NCBI GenBank assembly: GCA_035700805.1
Contig: DASSOG010000060.1
Span: forward strand, 21,700-85,699
Length of the DNA stretch: 64,000 nucleotides
From: JAGWRI01 sp035700805
GTDB lineage: Bacteria; Gemmatimonadota; Gemmatimonadetes; Gemmatimonadales; Gemmatimonadaceae
Direction of reading: 5' to 3'
Part shown: positions 41,896 through 50,930 of the stretch, in pieces
Layout: every line of letters begins with the position of its first letter
Position numbering within the stretch: position 1 is the stretch's first letter
The notes under the pieces: generated by a model
Told to the model about the DNA's origin: nothing
Databases searched by the model: none
Seen by the model: only the letters and a program-made list of their open reading frames with translations
Position numbers and translations under genes: made by a program

Positions 41896-44800
41896 ATGAG
41901 TGAGCGCCCCGTGAACGATTCAAAGAAGAAGAGCAACGTCAAGCGCCGCGACTTCCTGAAGATTCTCGGTGTCAGCGGAGCCGCCGTCAGCGCCGCCGCG
42001 TGCAGTCCTGAACCCGCCGGCAAGCTGATCCCCTACCTGGTCTCGCCGGATGAGACCGTGCCCGGGGTCTCCACCTACTATGCCACCACCTGCCGGGAAT
42101 GCCCCGCGGCGTGCGGCATCATCGCGGAGACGCGCGACGGCCGCACCATCAAGCTCGAGGGCAATCCGGCGCACCCCCTGAACCGCGGCGCCATCTGCGC
42201 GCGGGGTCAGTCGGCGCTGCAGCAGCTCTACAATCCGGACCGGTTGCGCACGCCGCTGGTCAAGCAGGCCGGCACCTGGAAGCCCATTCCATGGAAGGAC
42301 GCGCTCGCCATGGTGGGCGAGAAGCTGGCCGACGCGCGCGCCAAGGGCACCGCGGGCAACGCGGTGTTCATCAACCAGCACGAGAGCGGCAGCCTGGTCG
42401 AGTTCATTGATCAGTGGCTGGCGGCCTTCGGCATGAAGCCCCACCTGAGCGTGGAGTTCGAGGCCGACCAGGCGACGCTCGAGGCCAACCGGCGCGCCTA
42501 CGGCGTGGCCTGGCCGCGGCTCAACTTCTCGGCGGCCCGGCTGATCGTCTCCTTTGGCGCCGACTTCCTGGATGGCTGGGGCACCTCGGTGCCGCAGCAG
42601 CTCGACTTTGCCGATGCGCGCACCAACTTCCAGACGGCGCCGCGCTTCGTGTACATCGGGCCGCGCCGGTCGCTCACCGGCCTGAACGCCGACCAGTGGA
42701 TTGCCTGCAAGCCGGGCAGCGAACTGGCCATCGCGCAGGCGCTCCTGGGCGCGATGGGGCATCGCACGGGTACCAGCATCGCGCAGGCGGCCACCGCCAG
42801 CGGGGTGAGCGCCGAGGTGCTGACCACGCTTGCCAATGAGCTGAAGGCAGCGGCGCCGAGCATGGTGCTTTCGGGCGTGCGCACGGGCGACGCGCTGGAA
42901 GTGGCGGCCACCGTGGCCGAGATCAACCGCGCCGCGGGCAATGTGGGCAAGACCATCCTGCCCGATGAGCCCATCCTGGCGTTCGAGGGGATCTCACGCT
43001 ACAGCGAGCTGGCCGACGCCGTGGAAGACATGCGCGGCGGTCGCGTGCCGGTGGCGTTCGTGCGTGGGGCCAACCCCGCGTACTTCCTGCCGGCATCGCT
43101 GAAGTTTGATGATGCGTTTGCCAAGGTCCCGTTCAAGGTGGCGTTCGCCACGCAGCCGGACGAGACCGTGGAGCAGTGCGACCTGGTGCTGCCCGACCTG
43201 CACGCGCTGGAAAACTGGGGGGATGCGCAGCCCGTCAAGGGCACGCTCTCGCTGCAGCAGCCGGCCATGGACAAGGTGTTCAGCGAGACGCGGAGCGCCG
43301 GCGACGTGATGATCGCGCTGGCCAAGGCCGATCCGTCGGCGGCGCGGCGCTTCCCGCAGGCGGATTATCGCACATGGGTCATGGAGCAGTTCGCGGGCGG
43401 GCCGCGGGCCTTCGCGGCCGGGCTGGCCACGGGGATTGCGTCCGGCAACATGTCGGTGCGCCGCACACCCGGTGCGCGGGGCACGGGCACCGCGCCGGCC
43501 CTTGAGCAGGCCAGTGGCGACTACTATCTGGTGACATATCCGCACACGCTGTTCGGTGATGGGCGCGGGGCCAACAAGCCCTGGCTGCAGGAGCTGCCCG
43601 ATCCCGTCTCCAAGATCGTCTGGAGCTCGTGGGTGGAACTGCATCCCGAGACGGCCACGAAGCTCGGCATCGAGCGCGGCGACATCCTGGAGGTGAAGAC
43701 GGCGGCGGGTACCATCAAGGCGCCGGCCTATCTGTATCTGGGTATTCGTCCCGACACGATCGCGGTCGCGCTGGGGCAGGGGCACCGGTCGCGCGCCAAG
43801 CTGGCGCCCTGGAACCCGGCCAACAACAACAACGCGCAGAACTTCCTGCAGTGGGGTTACGGACGGTACGCGCGCGACGTCGGCGTGAACGCCTTTGACC
43901 TGATCAGCGCCACGACCGACGCGGCGGGTGGTTTTGTCTGGACCGGCACCAAGGCGTCCATCACCAAGACGGGCGACCACGAGACCATCCCCTCCACCGA
44001 AGGATCGGCGCGGCAGCATGGCCGCGGCATCGCGCAGGCCGCGACGATTGCTGACCTGCTGGGCGGGAAGGTCAAGGATGAGCAGGAGCCGCTGCTGCCG
44101 GGCGAGGCGCCGCACGAGTACCTGCGCGGCATGCGCGCCCCCGTGGCGGCCGATGCACAGGGTGAGATTGGCGCCCCGACGGCGGCCGACTCCGGCACGC
44201 TCCTGGGCCTGTACGATCCCAGGAACCCGCTGGGCATGGCCAAGCGCCGCTGGGCGATGACCATTGACCTGGCCAAGTGCACCGGCTGTTCCGCCTGCGT
44301 CACGGCGTGCTACGCCGAGAACAACCTGCCCACGGTCGGGGCGGCCTGGCAGAACGCCACCGTGTACGCGGTGCACAAGACCGGGTACAACATCGTGCGC
44401 GGGCGCGAGATGAACTGGCTGCGCCTCGAGCGGTATTTCGAGGGCGCGGACGACGCGAAGTTCGGTGAGGAGTTCGAGGGGCGGTTTGTCCCGATGCTCT
44501 GCCAGCAGTGCGGCAACGCGCCCTGCGAGCCGGTGTGTCCGGTATTTGCCACCTACCACTCGCCCGACGGGCTGAACGTGCAGGTGTACAACCGGTGCGT
44601 GGGCACGCGGTACTGCTCCAACAACTGTCCATACAAGGTTCGTTATTTCAACTGGTTCGGGTACGGTGAGAGCGACCGTCCGCAGTATGCCTTCCCTGAG
44701 CCGCTCAACTGGCAGCTCAACCCCGATGTCACGGTCCGTGGCAAGGGCGTCATGGAGAAGTGCACGTTCTGCGTGCATCGCATCCGCGAGGCCGAGGACC

Positions 44801-45036
44801 GCGCCACGCTGGAGGGGCGCGAGCTGATTCCCGACGAGTTCACCTCGGCGTGCGCGGCGGCGTGTCCGTCCCGCGCCATCGTGTTTGGCGATGCCATGGA
44901 CCCGAAGTGGGCGGTGAACCAGCACATCGAGGACGAGCGCGCGTACACGGTGTTCAAGGAGATCAACGCCTTCCCGGCGGTGGTTTACCTGAAGCGAATC
45001 AACCATCCCTCGCCGCTGACGGCGAGCAAGGCGTAG
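41896..45036 (+). CDS. actB: Alternative complex III Fe-S subunit ActB (fused B1-B2)
   Basis: 1046 residues. Seen: a Tat-like start VKRRDFLKILGVSGAA (15-30); a B1 domain resembling molybdopterin oxidoreductases with a 4-Cys site (C66, C69, C73, C101); and from about residue 785 a B2 ferredoxin-like domain with KCTGCSACVTAC, MLCQQCGNAPCEPVCP, RYCSNNCPYKVRYFNW and CTFCVHRI, enough for three further clusters. Family knowledge: in ACIII the B1 domain carries no molybdenum cofactor and the clusters conduct electrons from quinol to haem. The start is one base after the actA stop with no ribosome site, so translation is probably coupled. Confidence 0.93.
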   Translation: MSERPVNDSKKKSNVKRRDFLKILGVSGAAVSAAACSPEPAGKLIPYLVSPDETVPGVSTYYATTCRECPAACGIIAETRDGRTIKLEGNPAHPLNRGAICARGQSALQQLYNPDRLRTPLVKQAGTWKPIPWKDALAMVGEKLADARAKGTAGNAVFINQHESGSLVEFIDQWLAAFGMKPHLSVEFEADQATLEANRRAYGVAWPRLNFSAARLIVSFGADFLDGWGTSVPQQLDFADARTNFQTAPRFVYIGPRRSLTGLNADQWIACKPGSELAIAQALLGAMGHRTGTSIAQAATASGVSAEVLTTLANELKAAAPSMVLSGVRTGDALEVAATVAEINRAAGNVGKTILPDEPILAFEGISRYSELADAVEDMRGGRVPVAFVRGANPAYFLPASLKFDDAFAKVPFKVAFATQPDETVEQCDLVLPDLHALENWGDAQPVKGTLSLQQPAMDKVFSETRSAGDVMIALAKADPSAARRFPQADYRTWVMEQFAGGPRAFAAGLATGIASGNMSVRRTPGARGTGTAPALEQASGDYYLVTYPHTLFGDGRGANKPWLQELPDPVSKIVWSSWVELHPETATKLGIERGDILEVKTAAGTIKAPAYLYLGIRPDTIAVALGQGHRSRAKLAPWNPANNNNAQNFLQWGYGRYARDVGVNAFDLISATTDAAGGFVWTGTKASITKTGDHETIPSTEGSARQHGRGIAQAATIADLLGGKVKDEQEPLLPGEAPHEYLRGMRAPVAADAQGEIGAPTAADSGTLLGLYDPRNPLGMAKRRWAMTIDLAKCTGCSACVTACYAENNLPTVGAAWQNATVYAVHKTGYNIVRGREMNWLRLERYFEGADDAKFGEEFEGRFVPMLCQQCGNAPCEPVCPVFATYHSPDGLNVQVYNRCVGTRYCSNNCPYKVRYFNWFGYGESDRPQYAFPEPLNWQLNPDVTVRGKGVMEKCTFCVHRIREAEDRATLEGRELIPDEFTSACAAACPSRAIVFGDAMDPKWAVNQHIEDERAYTVFKEINAFPAVVYLKRINHPSPLTASKA

Positions 45037-45049
45037 AGGAGCGCACGGC

Positions 45050-46459
45050 ATGGCCACGACTGCAGCGCCCCTTCCCATGGGCGAGCCACTGGGACCGAAC
45101 GTCGCCTCGGCGGACGTTCACTTTCCCGCGATCAAGACCTATGAGCAGGTCGATCACGAGATCATCAACACGATGCGGCCCACGCTGGGCTGGTTCATCC
45201 TGCTGGCCCTCGCGATCCTGGCCATGCTCGCCGGCGCGGCCACCTGGACCTACCAGATCTACGAGGGGCTGGGCGCGGCGGGGTACCAGCCGCCGGTCAT
45301 GTGGGGCGTGTACATCGTCAGCTTCGTGTTCTGGGTTGGTATCGGACATGCCGGAACGCTGATTTCCGCCATCCTGTACCTGTTCCGCGCCGGCTTCCGC
45401 ACCAGCATCTACCGGGTCTCCGAGGCCATGACGGTGTTCGCCGTCATGACCGCCGGGCTGTTCCCCATCCTGCACCTCGGGCGCCCCTGGAAGTTCTTCT
45501 ACCTGATCCCCTATCCGCACTGGCGGCTCATCTGGCCAAACCCCAAGAGCCCGCTGGTGTGGGACGTGTTCGCCATCCTCACGTACCTCACGGTGTCGGC
45601 GACGTTCCTGTACGTCGGGTTGCTGCCCGACTTCGCCATCATGCGGGACCGCGAGAAGAATCCCATCCGCAAGCGGCTCTTTGCCACGCTCTCGCTGGGC
45701 TGGCGGAACTCGGATCGGGAGTGGCGGCACTTTGCGCGCGCGTACCTGTTCCTGGCGGCGTTTGCCACGCCGCTGGTGCTGTCGGTGCACTCGGTGGTGT
45801 CGTTCGACTTTGCCATGGCGAACATGCCCGGGTGGCACGAGACCATCTTCCCGCCGTACTTCGTGGCCGGCGCCATCTATTCGGGCCTCGGGATGGTGTT
45901 CACGCTCGTCATCCCGATGCGCAAGTTCTTCAAGCTGGAGCATTACATAACGCTTAATGACCTGGACGCGGCGGCCAAGATGTGCCTCTTCGTGTCCATG
46001 GTGGTGGGCCTGGCCTACCTGACGGAATTCCAGATGGGGTGGCTGGCCGGCAGCAGCTTTGAGCAGGAATACTGGTGGAACCGCACGTTCGGGCAGTGGT
46101 GGTGGGCAGAGTGGATCATCCTGAGCTGCAACTGCCTGCTGCCGATGTCGCTCTTCTCGCGGAAGCTGCGCCGCAACCCGGGCTGGCTGTTCGCGCTGTC
46201 CATCTTCATCAACATCGGCATGTGGTTCGAGCGGTTCACGATCATCATCCCCACGCTGTCCCATGAGTTCGAGCCCTGGCAGTGGGGCACGTACATGCCC
46301 ACCTGGGTGGATATGGGCATCCTGCTCGGCAGCTTCGGCTTCTTCTTCATGTGGTTCCTGCTGTTCATCAAGCAGTTGCCGGTGATGGCCATGTCCGAGT
46401 TCAAGGAACTGATCCCGGCCAAGATGAAGCAACGGGCCGCCGGGGGAGGGGCGCACTGA
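45050..46459 (+). CDS. actC: Alternative complex III membrane subunit ActC (NrfD/PsrC-like)
   Basis: 469 residues, about ten membrane spans. Seen: WGVYIVSFVFWVGIGHAGTLISAILYL, ILHLGRPWKFFYLIPYP and the long tail TFGQWWWAEW, as in ActC/HybB-type quinol-binding proteins. It holds a quinol site and likely takes part in proton movement. GAGGAG lies about nine bases before the ATG. Its stop overlaps the actD start (TGATG). Confidence 0.93.
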   Translation: MATTAAPLPMGEPLGPNVASADVHFPAIKTYEQVDHEIINTMRPTLGWFILLALAILAMLAGAATWTYQIYEGLGAAGYQPPVMWGVYIVSFVFWVGIGHAGTLISAILYLFRAGFRTSIYRVSEAMTVFAVMTAGLFPILHLGRPWKFFYLIPYPHWRLIWPNPKSPLVWDVFAILTYLTVSATFLYVGLLPDFAIMRDREKNPIRKRLFATLSLGWRNSDREWRHFARAYLFLAAFATPLVLSVHSVVSFDFAMANMPGWHETIFPPYFVAGAIYSGLGMVFTLVIPMRKFFKLEHYITLNDLDAAAKMCLFVSMVVGLAYLTEFQMGWLAGSSFEQEYWWNRTFGQWWWAEWIILSCNCLLPMSLFSRKLRRNPGWLFALSIFINIGMWFERFTIIIPTLSHEFEPWQWGTYMPTWVDMGILLGSFGFFFMWFLLFIKQLPVMAMSEFKELIPAKMKQRAAGGGAH

Positions 46460-46959
46460 TGCCAGGAGTCATTGGGGCCTTTCACGAGATGGATTCGGCG
46501 TACTACGCGCTGGAGGAGCTCAAGAAGAAGCGGCTTGGCGACCTCACCGTGTACACGCCCACCGCGCACCACGAATTCGATGAGCTGCTGGCGCGCCCGG
46601 AAAGCCACGTGCGTCGCTGGACGCTGATTGGCGGCGCGTTCGGCATCACGTTCGGCTACTTCATCTGGGTCTGGATCACGCGCTACTGGCCGCTGGTGGT
46701 GGGCGGCAAGGCCATCGTGACCTACGTGCCCTTCACGATCTTTGCGTTCGAGGTCATGGTACTCATCGGGTCGCTGGCCACCGTGGTCGGCATGTTCGCC
46801 AATTCCCGCCTGCCGCGGCTCACCGCCACGGTCGGGTACGACCCGCGCTTCAGCGGCGGCCACTACGGCGTGTGGGTGGAGACGACGCCCGACAAGGCCG
46901 ACGAGGCGATGACGGTCATGCGACAGCACGGGGCCGAGGAGGTGCGTCGTGAGGGCTGA
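46459..46959 (+). CDS. actD: Alternative complex III subunit ActD
   Basis: 166 residues. Seen: VIGAFHEMDSAYYALEELKKK at the start, two membrane helices (about 52-72 and 88-113) and FSGGHYGVWVETTPDKADEA at the end, where a short alpha/beta domain reads alternately hydrophobic; this is the usual ActD pattern. A structural subunit without cofactors. Its 3' end overlaps actE by 11 bases. Confidence 0.9.
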   Translation: MPGVIGAFHEMDSAYYALEELKKKRLGDLTVYTPTAHHEFDELLARPESHVRRWTLIGGAFGITFGYFIWVWITRYWPLVVGGKAIVTYVPFTIFAFEVMVLIGSLATVVGMFANSRLPRLTATVGYDPRFSGGHYGVWVETTPDKADEAMTVMRQHGAEEVRREG

Positions 46960-47698
46960 CCTGACCCGCACCCTGTTCCGCTCGGCCGCCGTGGTGTACG
47001 CCGGGCTGCTGGTGAGCGGCTGCTCCTGGTTCACCGACTTCAAGCGGCAGCCGAGCTGGCATCCGTGGCAGAGCGAGGCCGATACCATTCCCGCGCGCGG
47101 CAACCCGCAGAACTCCGTGCCGGTGTACGGCAGCGTGGCGCCCGGGTTCCTCTATGCCCGCTCGGCCCTGCCGGCGTCCATCGAGGCCATGTCCGGCCTC
47201 CGGAATCCCGTGCCGGCCGATGCCCGCTCGCTGGCCAATGGGCATATGTATTTTGCCATCAACTGCTCGGTCTGCCACGGCTACACCGGCGCCGGCGATG
47301 GCGTGGCCACCAAGTACGGCATGGTCCACATGTCGTTGCTCAGCGACCAGGCCAAGGGGCTCAGCGACGGCTACATCTTCGGGATGATCCGCAATGGCCG
47401 GGGCTCGATGCCCACGTACAATCGCATTGAGGAGCCCGATCGCTGGGACATCGTGAACTACGTGCGCGGCTTGCAGGGCAAGCTGCCGGGGGTCACGGTG
47501 GCCACCGGCCCAATCGGCAAGCCGGGTGAGACCGGCACCACGCTGCCTGGCGTGACCCAGATGGGTCCCACCCGGCCGGCGCCCTACTACCACTGGTTCG
47601 CGTCGCAGGCGGGCGTGCCGCTCGATTCGGCGTTCCACGCCATCAAGCCGGCCCCGTCGGCCCGCAAGGACTCCGTAAAGATCGGGGGGAAGCTGTGA
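46949..47698 (+). CDS. actE: Alternative complex III monohaem cytochrome c lipoprotein ActE
   Basis: 249 residues. Seen: a lipoprotein signal with LLVSGC (Cys25) and one haem c site NCSVCHGYTGAGDG (CxxCH at 106-110), with a Met in GRGSMPTYN as probable axial ligand. Lipid-anchored, it takes electrons from ActA. GTG start at 46949 lies inside actD. Its stop overlaps actF (GTGA). Confidence 0.93.
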   Translation: MRADLTRTLFRSAAVVYAGLLVSGCSWFTDFKRQPSWHPWQSEADTIPARGNPQNSVPVYGSVAPGFLYARSALPASIEAMSGLRNPVPADARSLANGHMYFAINCSVCHGYTGAGDGVATKYGMVHMSLLSDQAKGLSDGYIFGMIRNGRGSMPTYNRIEEPDRWDIVNYVRGLQGKLPGVTVATGPIGKPGETGTTLPGVTQMGPTRPAPYYHWFASQAGVPLDSAFHAIKPAPSARKDSVKIGGKL

Positions 47699-49020
47699 GC
47701 CTCCATGCAGAGAAGGTCCCCACGCGTGAGGAACTGCTGGCCGCCACCAGCAAGCCGCTGCCCCGGTGGCTGACCACGACCAGCCTCGCGCTGGCGGTGA
47801 TCGGCGCCGTGGTCTTCCTGGTCGGCCTGTTCGTGGCGCCCCAGCGCGCCTGGCTGGCGTGGCACGTCAACTGGCTGTTCTTCGCCGGGCTGTCATCCGG
47901 CGGCGCCACCATCGTGGCGGTACAGCGTATCACCACGGCGCGCTGGTCGCGGCCCGTGGTGCGCATCCTGGAGGGCTTTGTCGCCTTCCTGCCCGTGGCC
48001 TTCGTGTTCCTGCTCATCAGCCTGTTTGGCGGCAGGGGCCACATCTTCCCCTGGATCCACTCCGCGTACCCGAACTCGGCCAAGGCGTTCTACTATAACG
48101 TCAACTTCCTGGTCATTCGCGATATCGTATTCTTCGGCCTGCTCACCGTGCTGCCGCTCTGGTTCGTGTACAAGTCCGTGCGGCTGGACGTGGGGCAGAT
48201 TCCGGAAGCCGGGGCCAAGTGGGCCGCCGGGTTGCGCGCGCGCATGCGCCGCGGGTTTGGCGAGGAGCGCCGGGAAATCCACGACACCCACGGCTCGCAG
48301 GGCCCGATCGCCGTGGCCATGATCATCCTGTTCGCCGTCGGGTGGTCGCTGCTGGCGTGGGACCTCTCGATGTCGCTCAGCATGCACTTCCAGAGCGACC
48401 TCTACAGCTGGTGGTTCTTCATGGGGGCCTGGCTGGCCGCGCTCATGGCCTTCACGCTCATCGTCATGGCGTGGCGCCGCCACCTGGATGCCTACGACAT
48501 CATTACGGAAAAGCAGATCTGGGACATCGGCAAGCTCTGCTTTGCCTTCACCGCCTTCTGGGGCTACCTGACCTTCGGCCAGTACCTGGTGATCTGGTAC
48601 GGCAACATGGGGTTCCAGACGTTCTACATGCGCCTGCGGCTCATCCACCCGTGGAAGGTGCTGACGGTCCTCTCCATCTGGCTGGTGTTCGTCCTGCCGT
48701 TCTTCGGCCTCATCATGAAGATGGCCAAGATGTACCTGCCAACGCACATCCTGTTCGCCGTGTCGTCGCTGGTGGGCCTGTGGCTGATGTGCTACGTCGA
48801 GGTGTATCCCTCGGCGTACGGCGTGGCCGCGTCGGCGCCGTTCAGTGGCTGGGAGTTCGGTGTCACTGCCCTGTACCTGGGGCTCTGGGGGCTCTGCTAC
48901 ATCAAGTTCATGGAGGCCTTCCCGCGCATGCGACTCACCTTCATGACATCGAAGTACCGGGATGAAGTCCAGGTGCCGGTTGACCCCAAGACGCTGGAGC
49001 CGCTGCCCGCGCACGAATAG
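47695..49020 (+). CDS. actF: Alternative complex III membrane subunit ActF
   Basis: 441 residues, about ten spans, a second NrfD-type membrane protein paralogous to ActC. Seen: WHVNWLFFAGLSSGGATIVAV, VGWSLLAWDLSMSLSMHFQSD, FGQYLVIWYGNM and the C-terminal SAPFSGWEFGVTALYLGLWG, consistent with ActF of ACIII. GTG start overlaps actE. It ends the operon; a hairpin terminator follows at 49080. No cytochrome oxidase genes come after it here, unlike the act-cox clusters of some relatives. Confidence 0.92.
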   Translation: MSLHAEKVPTREELLAATSKPLPRWLTTTSLALAVIGAVVFLVGLFVAPQRAWLAWHVNWLFFAGLSSGGATIVAVQRITTARWSRPVVRILEGFVAFLPVAFVFLLISLFGGRGHIFPWIHSAYPNSAKAFYYNVNFLVIRDIVFFGLLTVLPLWFVYKSVRLDVGQIPEAGAKWAAGLRARMRRGFGEERREIHDTHGSQGPIAVAMIILFAVGWSLLAWDLSMSLSMHFQSDLYSWWFFMGAWLAALMAFTLIVMAWRRHLDAYDIITEKQIWDIGKLCFAFTAFWGYLTFGQYLVIWYGNMGFQTFYMRLRLIHPWKVLTVLSIWLVFVLPFFGLIMKMAKMYLPTHILFAVSSLVGLWLMCYVEVYPSAYGVAASAPFSGWEFGVTALYLGLWGLCYIKFMEAFPRMRLTFMTSKYRDEVQVPVDPKTLEPLPAHE

Positions 49021-49079
49021 CCGGGCGAGCCCCGAACTTGGGGACGCGGCATGGCGCTGACAGGTGCCAATGATGCATG

Positions 49080-49106
49080 AACGGGGTGGCCTTCGGTCAC
49101 CCCGTT
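49080..49106 (+). terminator. Hairpin terminator after the act operon
   Basis: Stem of about 12 bp (aacggggtggcc with ggtcaccccgtt, one G-T pair) on a TTC loop, 60 bases after actF and 72 before the tRNA. No T-run follows. Confidence 0.65.
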
Positions 49107-49137
49107 CTCGCGTCCGGACCACGATGACCGCGGCCGC

Positions 49138-49169
49138 TTGGGCGTCAGGGACCTCGGGGTATATATTTG
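49138..49169 (+). promoter_or_regulatory. tRNA-Ala promoter, Bacteroidetes type
   Basis: TTG at 49138-49140 and, 21 bases on, TATATTTG (49162-49169), an exact TAnnTTTG box. Transcription would begin at about 49173, five bases before the mature tRNA 5' end. As a classical promoter it also reads TTGGGC - 18 - TATATT. Confidence 0.6.
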
Positions 49170-49177
49170 GCTGACTC

Positions 49178-49250
<73 letters not shown>

Positions 49251-49321
49251 TCCCCGGAGTCGTTCGGTCATCTTGTCCGCTCGGGTGTTGGGCCGTAGTT
49301 TGCGAGTCCAACCCTGTCGGA

Positions 49322-50890
49322 GTGCATTCGCTGCCGAACGTCAGGAAGTCCTCCGTTGCACGCAAGGCTCGCGGTCCTGCCGCGTCGCCGGCACCCTCGT
49401 TGCATCGTGTGGCGCGTGCGTTCGCCCGAGCCGACCGGCTGGATCAGGCCGTGCTCGCCGGCCTCCGGGTGCTCGTCAAGGAAGTGGCGGCCAAGGGCGG
49501 GAGCATCTGGGTGCTGGAGAGCGCGGGGCCGCGCCGGGCGTGGCATACCGGGCGCGACGGGTTTTCGCGCGAGGACGCGCTGCGTTACGCGCGCACACGC
49601 CGGCGCGCCACCGGCGACCCGCACCTGCTGCCCCTGGGCGTGACGGGGCAGCCCATCGGGGTGCTGGCGCTGCGGTTCGAGAACCCGCCGAGCCTCAAGG
49701 CGCGCGAGGTCATGGCCGACTCCGCCGGTGTGCTCGGCCCCGTGCTGGCGCAGGTGGCGCGCGCCCGGCAGTTGGAGGAAACTGTGGCCGCCGGCAGCCG
49801 CGAGATCGAGGCGCAGCGCGCCTTCTTCGAGCGCATCGTGGACACCCTGCCGGTGGGGCTCTACGTGATCGACCGGGAGTTCCGCATCCGGGCGTGGAAC
49901 AGCAAGCGTGAGACGGGGCTGCAGGGCGTCGCGCGCCAGCAGGTGCTGGGTCAAACCATTTTTGATGTCCTGCACCGCCAGCCGGCCGACGTGCTCCGAC
50001 GCGAGTTCGAGGAGCTGTTCGCCACGGGGCAGATCCAGGAGTTCCAGGTGGAGTCGGGCACCACGGGTGAGCCGCGCGTCTATCGGCTGAGCAAGCTCCC
50101 CATGCGCATTGGCAGCGAAATCACCCATGCCATCACCATCGGTGAGGACATCACCGAGTGGAAGCAGGCCGAGGCGCGCATTGCCCAGGCGGAGAAACTG
50201 GCGGCCCTGGGCACGCTGGCCGCCGGCGTGATGCACGAGGTGAACAACCCGCTCGCCACCATCGCGGCTGCCGCCGAGACCCTGGACATCCGCATTCGCG
50301 AGGGCACGCTGTCCGATGAAGCCCTGCGGGACGAGCTGCATTCCGTGCTCACGCTCATCGGGCACGAAGTGCACCGGTGCAGCGGCATCGTGAAGGGAGT
50401 GCTCGACTTCAGCCGGCCGGCGCCCACGCACCGTCGCCAGGTGGCGCCCAACGAGATCGTGAATCGTACGCTGTTCCTGCTGCAGCATCATTCGCGCTTC
50501 AAGACGCAGCGCGTGATCACGGAACTCGGCGCCGGGTTGCCGCCCGTGCTTGGCAACGACGAGCAGCTTATCCAGGTCCTCATGGCGCTGCTCTTCAACG
50601 CCATGGACGCCACGGACGGACGCGGCACCGTGCATGTGCGCACCGGGCTCGCGGACGAGGGACAGGTGATGATCAAGGTGGCGGACGATGGCGTGGGCAT
50701 CCGCCGGGCCGACCTGCGGCGGATCTTCGAGCCGTTCTTCACGACGAAGCCGGTGGGGCGCGGCACGGGACTCGGCCTCTCGGTCTGCTATTCCATCATT
50801 TCGGACCATGGGGGGCGCATTGAGGTGGAGTCCACCCACGGGCAGGGGAGCACCTTCCGCGTGCTGCTGCCAACGGAGGGAAGGCGATGA
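49322..50890 (+). CDS. Soluble PAS sensor histidine kinase
   Basis: 522 residues, no membrane segment. Seen: an N-terminal GAF-like region (about 30-150), a coiled linker, a PAS domain (about 165-280; DTLPVGLYVIDREFRIRAWN), then the HisKA dimerisation helix with phospho-acceptor His305 in AAGVMHEVNNPLATI and an ATPase domain (DDGVGIRRADLRRIF, GTGLGLSVCY). It should sense a cytoplasmic cue and phosphorylate the NtrC-like regulator next door. GTG at 49322 is the only early start. The last codons form unit zero of a 17-base tandem repeat that leads into the regulator gene. Confidence 0.88.
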   Translation: MHSLPNVRKSSVARKARGPAASPAPSLHRVARAFARADRLDQAVLAGLRVLVKEVAAKGGSIWVLESAGPRRAWHTGRDGFSREDALRYARTRRRATGDPHLLPLGVTGQPIGVLALRFENPPSLKAREVMADSAGVLGPVLAQVARARQLEETVAAGSREIEAQRAFFERIVDTLPVGLYVIDREFRIRAWNSKRETGLQGVARQQVLGQTIFDVLHRQPADVLRREFEELFATGQIQEFQVESGTTGEPRVYRLSKLPMRIGSEITHAITIGEDITEWKQAEARIAQAEKLAALGTLAAGVMHEVNNPLATIAAAAETLDIRIREGTLSDEALRDELHSVLTLIGHEVHRCSGIVKGVLDFSRPAPTHRRQVAPNEIVNRTLFLLQHHSRFKTQRVITELGAGLPPVLGNDEQLIQVLMALLFNAMDATDGRGTVHVRTGLADEGQVMIKVADDGVGIRRADLRRIFEPFFTTKPVGRGTGLGLSVCYSIISDHGGRIEVESTHGQGSTFRVLLPTEGRR

Positions 50891-50930
50891 CGGAGGGAAA
50901 GCAATGACGGAGGGATGGCGATGACGGAGG
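50870..50930 (+). repeat. 17-base tandem repeat forming a stop/start ladder
   Basis: Units begin at 50870, 50887, 50904 and 50921. Each contains ACGGAGGG; the last three begin with ATG. The frame from 50887 reads Met-Thr-Glu-Gly-Lys-Gln-stop, from 50904 Met-Thr-Glu-Gly-Trp-Arg-stop, and from 50921 it is the regulator (Met-Thr-Glu-Gly-Glu). Each stop overlaps the next ATG (ATGA), and each ATG has GGAGGG six bases before it. The 17-base period equals a 21-base frame minus the 4-base overlap. Unit zero encodes the kinase's C-terminal Thr-Glu-Gly-Arg-Arg. Confidence 0.85.

Noticed and set aside
41896..45036. A formate dehydrogenase or other molybdopterin oxidoreductase
   Set aside because: The N-terminal part resembles one, but the Fe-S fusion and the actA-F neighbours identify ActB of alternative complex III, which carries no molybdenum cofactor.
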